10,636 nt of DNA, taken from an uncultured Ignavibacteria bacterium. Its GTDB lineage: Bacteria > Bacteroidota > Ignavibacteria > Ignavibacteriales > Ignavibacteriaceae. Location of the stretch: NCBI GenBank assembly GCA_937996765.1, contig CALKUG010000116.1, positions 1 through 10,636 on the forward strand. The letters are read 5' to 3'. Numbering within the stretch: position 1 is the first letter of the stretch; each line of letters opens with the position of its first letter. Positions 8,158 to 10,636 of this stretch are shown piece by piece. The notes beneath the pieces were generated by a model that made no database searches, had not been told where the DNA came from, and saw nothing but the letters and a program-made list of their open reading frames with translations. The position numbers were made by a program, and so were the translations under genes.

Positions 8158-8583
8158 ATGAATCAAATACCTTACATATTACAGGTTGTAGGTTCAACGG
8201 AGAATCTTGCTAAAGTACGCTCATTTATTCGTGAAAAAGCGTATTCGCTCGGTGTTAATCAAGTAGTTATAGACAAAGTTGTTTTAGCGGTTGATGAAGC
8301 TTGTTCCAATATAATCAGGCATGCTTACAAGCCACCAACAAATGGTGATATAACCGTAAAACTTTCAGTGGAAGATGAACAACTCACAATTACCTTGATG
8401 GACAAAGGAGTAAGCTTTGACCCTCAAACCATACAATCACCTGATATGAAGCAGTACCTCAGCGAGAAACGTGTTGGCGGATTAGGCATACATCTTATGC
8501 GCCTTTTAATGGATAACGTTGAGTACTACACAAATACTGATGGTTTAAATACCCTCAAGCTCACAAAAAGAATTACGGCGTAA
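8158..8583 (+). CDS. HATPase serine kinase / anti-sigma factor (RsbW/SpoIIAB-like)
   Basis: 141 aa from the ATG at 8158, the usual length for RsbW-type kinases. The GHKL ATPase boxes are intact: N-box VDEACSNIIRHAY (E48 as likely catalytic base, N51 for Mg), G1 box DKGVSFDP (D82, G84) and G2 box GGLGIHLMR (G107-G110). Expected role: bind and inhibit a client, usually a sigma factor, and phosphorylate the STAS protein encoded just upstream. The frame is open further upstream with an ATG at 8134, overlapping the STAS gene by 14 nt and adding eight residues. I prefer 8158 because a purine-rich GAGAA (8146-8150) lies 7 nt before it and the ATPase fold begins a few residues later. Starts further upstream, such as 8059, would run deep into the STAS gene. 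No client sigma factor gene is in the window. Confidence 0.93.
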   Translation: MNQIPYILQVVGSTENLAKVRSFIREKAYSLGVNQVVIDKVVLAVDEACSNIIRHAYKPPTNGDITVKLSVEDEQLTITLMDKGVSFDPQTIQSPDMKQYLSEKRVGGLGIHLMRLLMDNVEYYTNTDGLNTLKLTKRITA

Positions 8584-8587
8584 TTAT

Positions 8588-10270
8588 ATGAACCCCGTTG
8601 GTGAAACAGCAAAGCTTCAACGTAATCTTACTGCCCTCGTGGAGTTCAGCAGAATAGTGAACTCAAGTCACGATATAGATTTTACCTTGAACAACCTCTT
8701 GTTTTCGCTTATGGGTAAGTTCCTCACCGGTAAGGGAGTGGTAGCTTTAGAAACTAACGGCTTTTTTGTTGTTGCAGCCCATAAAGGCTTTGTAGCCAAT
8801 GAGTTAAGTAACTTTCCAGCTCTACCTTTCGAAGAGAACCTCGAAGATTCTGAACGTCTCAACTCCCTTCTTGAAATCGCCTCGTTAGGCATAGTAGCCC
8901 CAATTCGTTCGGCTCGGCGACTTCTCGGATTCCTTGCATTAGGCAATAAAATTAATGGTGAAGAATACTCCAACGAAGAAGTAGAATTTCTAAAAACCAT
9001 CCTGAATATTGCTGCAACCGGTATTGAAAACTCTCTGTTTATTAACGAACTGAAATCTGTTAATAGAGACCTCGATACACGTATTGCCAAACTTAATTCA
9101 CTATTCGAACTCACAAAAGAGTTCAGTGTTTTAACCGAGGAATCAAGAATAGGGAAAACATTACTCTTCTCATTGCTGGGTAATTTTATGGTAGGCACTT
9201 ATGCAATAGTGTATGGCAAAGACCATAAAATGAAGGTACTCGAATCTACACTTCCAAAAACACAGCTTATTGATATACTTAAAACTTGTCCCTGTGATTC
9301 GTTAACAGCAACGATAGAACGCGAAGGGATAGGAACGGTTTTCCCGGAACTGTTGAATTTTGGTTTTGAGCTTTTGGTACCAATGAAAATGCAAAGTGAA
9401 ACCAAGGGTTTAATTCTTCTCGGCAAGCGACTGAATGCTCCGGGTTATTCACCGGCAGATAAAGATTTTATTAACTCACTTGCCTCTCTTGCTATTACAA
9501 GCTTAGAAAACAAGCGTTTGTTTATTGAAGCACTCGAAAAGCAAAAGATGGAAGAAGAACTTGAAGTAGCCAAAGGGATCCAAACCAACCTTCTGCCTAA
9601 AGTGATCCCTCAGTTCCCTTTCTACGAAATTGCTGCTTCCAGTATTTCGTCCAAACAAGTTGGTGGCGACTATTACGATATAATTCCCGGACCTGATAAT
9701 GGTTTTTACACAGCTATCGCCGATGTTTCCGGCAAAGGTGTACCTGCTTCCCTTTTAATGGCGAACCTTCAAGCATTTTTAAAGTCGATATGCAAACAGT
9801 CACTCGATCTTTCTGAGGCTACAGCACTTATAAATGACTTGGTATCAGAAAATACCACTGATGGCAAGTTTATTACTTTTTTCTGGGCTTTGTTTAGCAA
9901 CGAAAAGAGAGCACTAAGGTATGTAAATGCCGGACATAACCCTGTATTACTTGTGCGCAATCATGAATTAAAATTTTTGGATCAGGGTGGTTTAATACTT
10001 GGTGTAATGAAAACTTTTATGCCATATAAATCTGATGAGATTCAACTTGAACCTGACGATTTAATAGTATTTTTTACTGATGGAGTAACAGAAGCAAAAA
10101 ACTTAGCTGATGATGAATACTCTGATCAGCGCTTAGAAGAACTGGTAAAAATTAACGCCCACAAAACTGCGGATGAAATTCTTGATATCATAAAAAAAGA
10201 TGTATCTTCCTACGCCCATGGTGCAACACAAAGCGATGACATAACCATAATTGTTATAAAAGTACGTTAA
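8588..10270 (+). CDS. Soluble GAF-GAF-PP2C (SpoIIE/RsbU-type) serine phosphatase
   Basis: 560 aa, no membrane segment or signal peptide, so cytoplasmic. Two GAF-like domains, about 8-152 and 165-315, are joined by a helical linker. A coiled-coil segment (about 313-338, MEEELEVAKGIQTNLLP) leads to the PP2C/SpoIIE domain at about 345-558. Acidic metal-binding motifs are intact: GGDYYD (D361), IADVSGKG (D379), FTDGVTEA (D498) and SDDITI (D550/D551). The second GAF domain carries a Cys-Pro-Cys motif (C234, C236) that could bind a metal or sense redox state, but this is speculation. It begins 4 nt after the kinase gene without a visible Shine-Dalgarno, implying translational coupling. Expected substrate is the phospho-STAS protein of the same operon, giving the switch a second input beside the membrane phosphatase. 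Confidence 0.93.
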   Translation: MNPVGETAKLQRNLTALVEFSRIVNSSHDIDFTLNNLLFSLMGKFLTGKGVVALETNGFFVVAAHKGFVANELSNFPALPFEENLEDSERLNSLLEIASLGIVAPIRSARRLLGFLALGNKINGEEYSNEEVEFLKTILNIAATGIENSLFINELKSVNRDLDTRIAKLNSLFELTKEFSVLTEESRIGKTLLFSLLGNFMVGTYAIVYGKDHKMKVLESTLPKTQLIDILKTCPCDSLTATIEREGIGTVFPELLNFGFELLVPMKMQSETKGLILLGKRLNAPGYSPADKDFINSLASLAITSLENKRLFIEALEKQKMEEELEVAKGIQTNLLPKVIPQFPFYEIAASSISSKQVGGDYYDIIPGPDNGFYTAIADVSGKGVPASLLMANLQAFLKSICKQSLDLSEATALINDLVSENTTDGKFITFFWALFSNEKRALRYVNAGHNPVLLVRNHELKFLDQGGLILGVMKTFMPYKSDEIQLEPDDLIVFFTDGVTEAKNLADDEYSDQRLEELVKINAHKTADEILDIIKKDVSSYAHGATQSDDITIIVIKVR

Positions 10271-10271
10271 T

Positions 10272-10636
10272 ATGAAGCAGTTCTTGATTGATTTAATTGA
10301 TAGATACAAATACCAACTTATTACAAGTATCACTTTTGTTTTACTGATTGGTGGTAGTTTTTCTTTTTATAACGTTGCAGTAGAGAGACAAGCATCCAAC
10401 GACGAATGTATCTGGTACCCTACACCCCCGATGTTTTCAGATTCCTTGACCACAAACCCATCTATTAAAGACGCTTTACAACAAGGTTTCGAAACCGGCA
10501 TGGAAACAAAAAAGGCTGGGAAACCTCTTGACAGCTTGGTTCTTACATTTGTTAGCGTTAAGCCCGGTGGAGTTACAGCCCAAGCAGGTATCGAGAATGG
10601 AGATAAATTATTAGCAATTAATGGTGTTGCTGCCCG
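10272..10636 (+). CDS. Membrane-anchored PDZ-domain protein, 3' end cut by window edge
   Basis: 121 codons are visible from the ATG at 10272, one nt after the previous stop, and the frame is open to the window end. A single hydrophobic segment at about 15-34 follows a basic N-terminus with no obvious cleavage site, so it is probably a signal anchor with the rest outside the cytoplasmic membrane, although the opposite topology is not excluded. Residues about 87-119 look like the first half of a PDZ domain (PGGVTAQAGIENGDKLLAINGV), the pattern for binding of C-terminal peptides. What follows the PDZ domain is unseen. It could be a periplasmic protease or a sensor, or, given the operon, a further PP2C phosphatase or other switch component; none of these can be chosen from what is visible. 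Confidence 0.75.
   Translation, partial: MKQFLIDLIDRYKYQLITSITFVLLIGGSFSFYNVAVERQASNDECIWYPTPPMFSDSLTTNPSIKDALQQGFETGMETKKAGKPLDSLVLTFVSVKPGGVTAQAGIENGDKLLAINGVAA

Noticed and set aside
8059..8583. 174-aa version of the kinase starting at 8059
   Set aside because: It would overlap the STAS gene by 89 nt and add residues (MTYWVSHCYTIY...) unlike any RsbW-type N-terminus.
8668..9198. 176-aa open frame on the minus strand inside the GAF-GAF-PP2C gene
   Set aside because: Fully antisense to a well-supported gene, Ser/Arg-rich composition typical of a shadow frame, no domain motif and no ribosome binding site.

Overview
The window reads as ordinary low-GC bacterial chromosome from a Gram-negative of the Bacteroidota / Chlorobi-Ignavibacteria kind. 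The evidence is a Bacteroidota-style TonB-type outer-membrane barrel protein with its characteristic basic and Gly-rich C-terminus, a second outer-membrane barrel ending in Phe, weak or absent Shine-Dalgarno sequences before several genes, and a large investment in GAF/PP2C and STAS signalling. The phylum is an inference from style, not from a marker gene. All genes supported here are on the + strand, and no RNA gene, CRISPR array, insertion sequence or phage gene was seen.

Region 1 (1-2218): the 3' part of a TonB-dependent-receptor-like outer-membrane barrel protein whose start lies off the left edge, closed by a clear intrinsic terminator. Region 2 (2219-5593): a 413-aa porin resembling DcaP-type porins, followed 9 nt later by a 640-aa methyl-accepting chemotaxis protein with a single-Cache-like sensor. 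The two appear to form a short operon, followed by a perfect 12-bp hairpin that lacks a U-tract.

Region 3 (5693 to the right edge): a tightly packed operon encoding a complete Rsb/SpoIIA-type partner-switching core. In order it holds an 8-TM GAF-PP2C phosphatase, a STAS anti-sigma-factor antagonist with a Ser at the phosphorylation position, an RsbW-like HATPase serine kinase/anti-sigma, a soluble GAF-GAF-PP2C phosphatase, and the start of a membrane-anchored PDZ protein cut by the window end. Gaps are 22, 10, 4 and 1 nt.

Expected working, by analogy with RsbU/RsbV/RsbW: the kinase phosphorylates the STAS protein, and the two phosphatases, one sensing at the membrane and one in the cytoplasm, remove that phosphate. 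The free STAS protein then captures the kinase and releases its client. No sigma factor or other client is encoded in the window, so the output is unknown. The most interesting points are this dual-input switch without a visible output, the PDZ protein fused to the operon end, a CPC motif in the second GAF domain, and the porin-chemoreceptor pairing.
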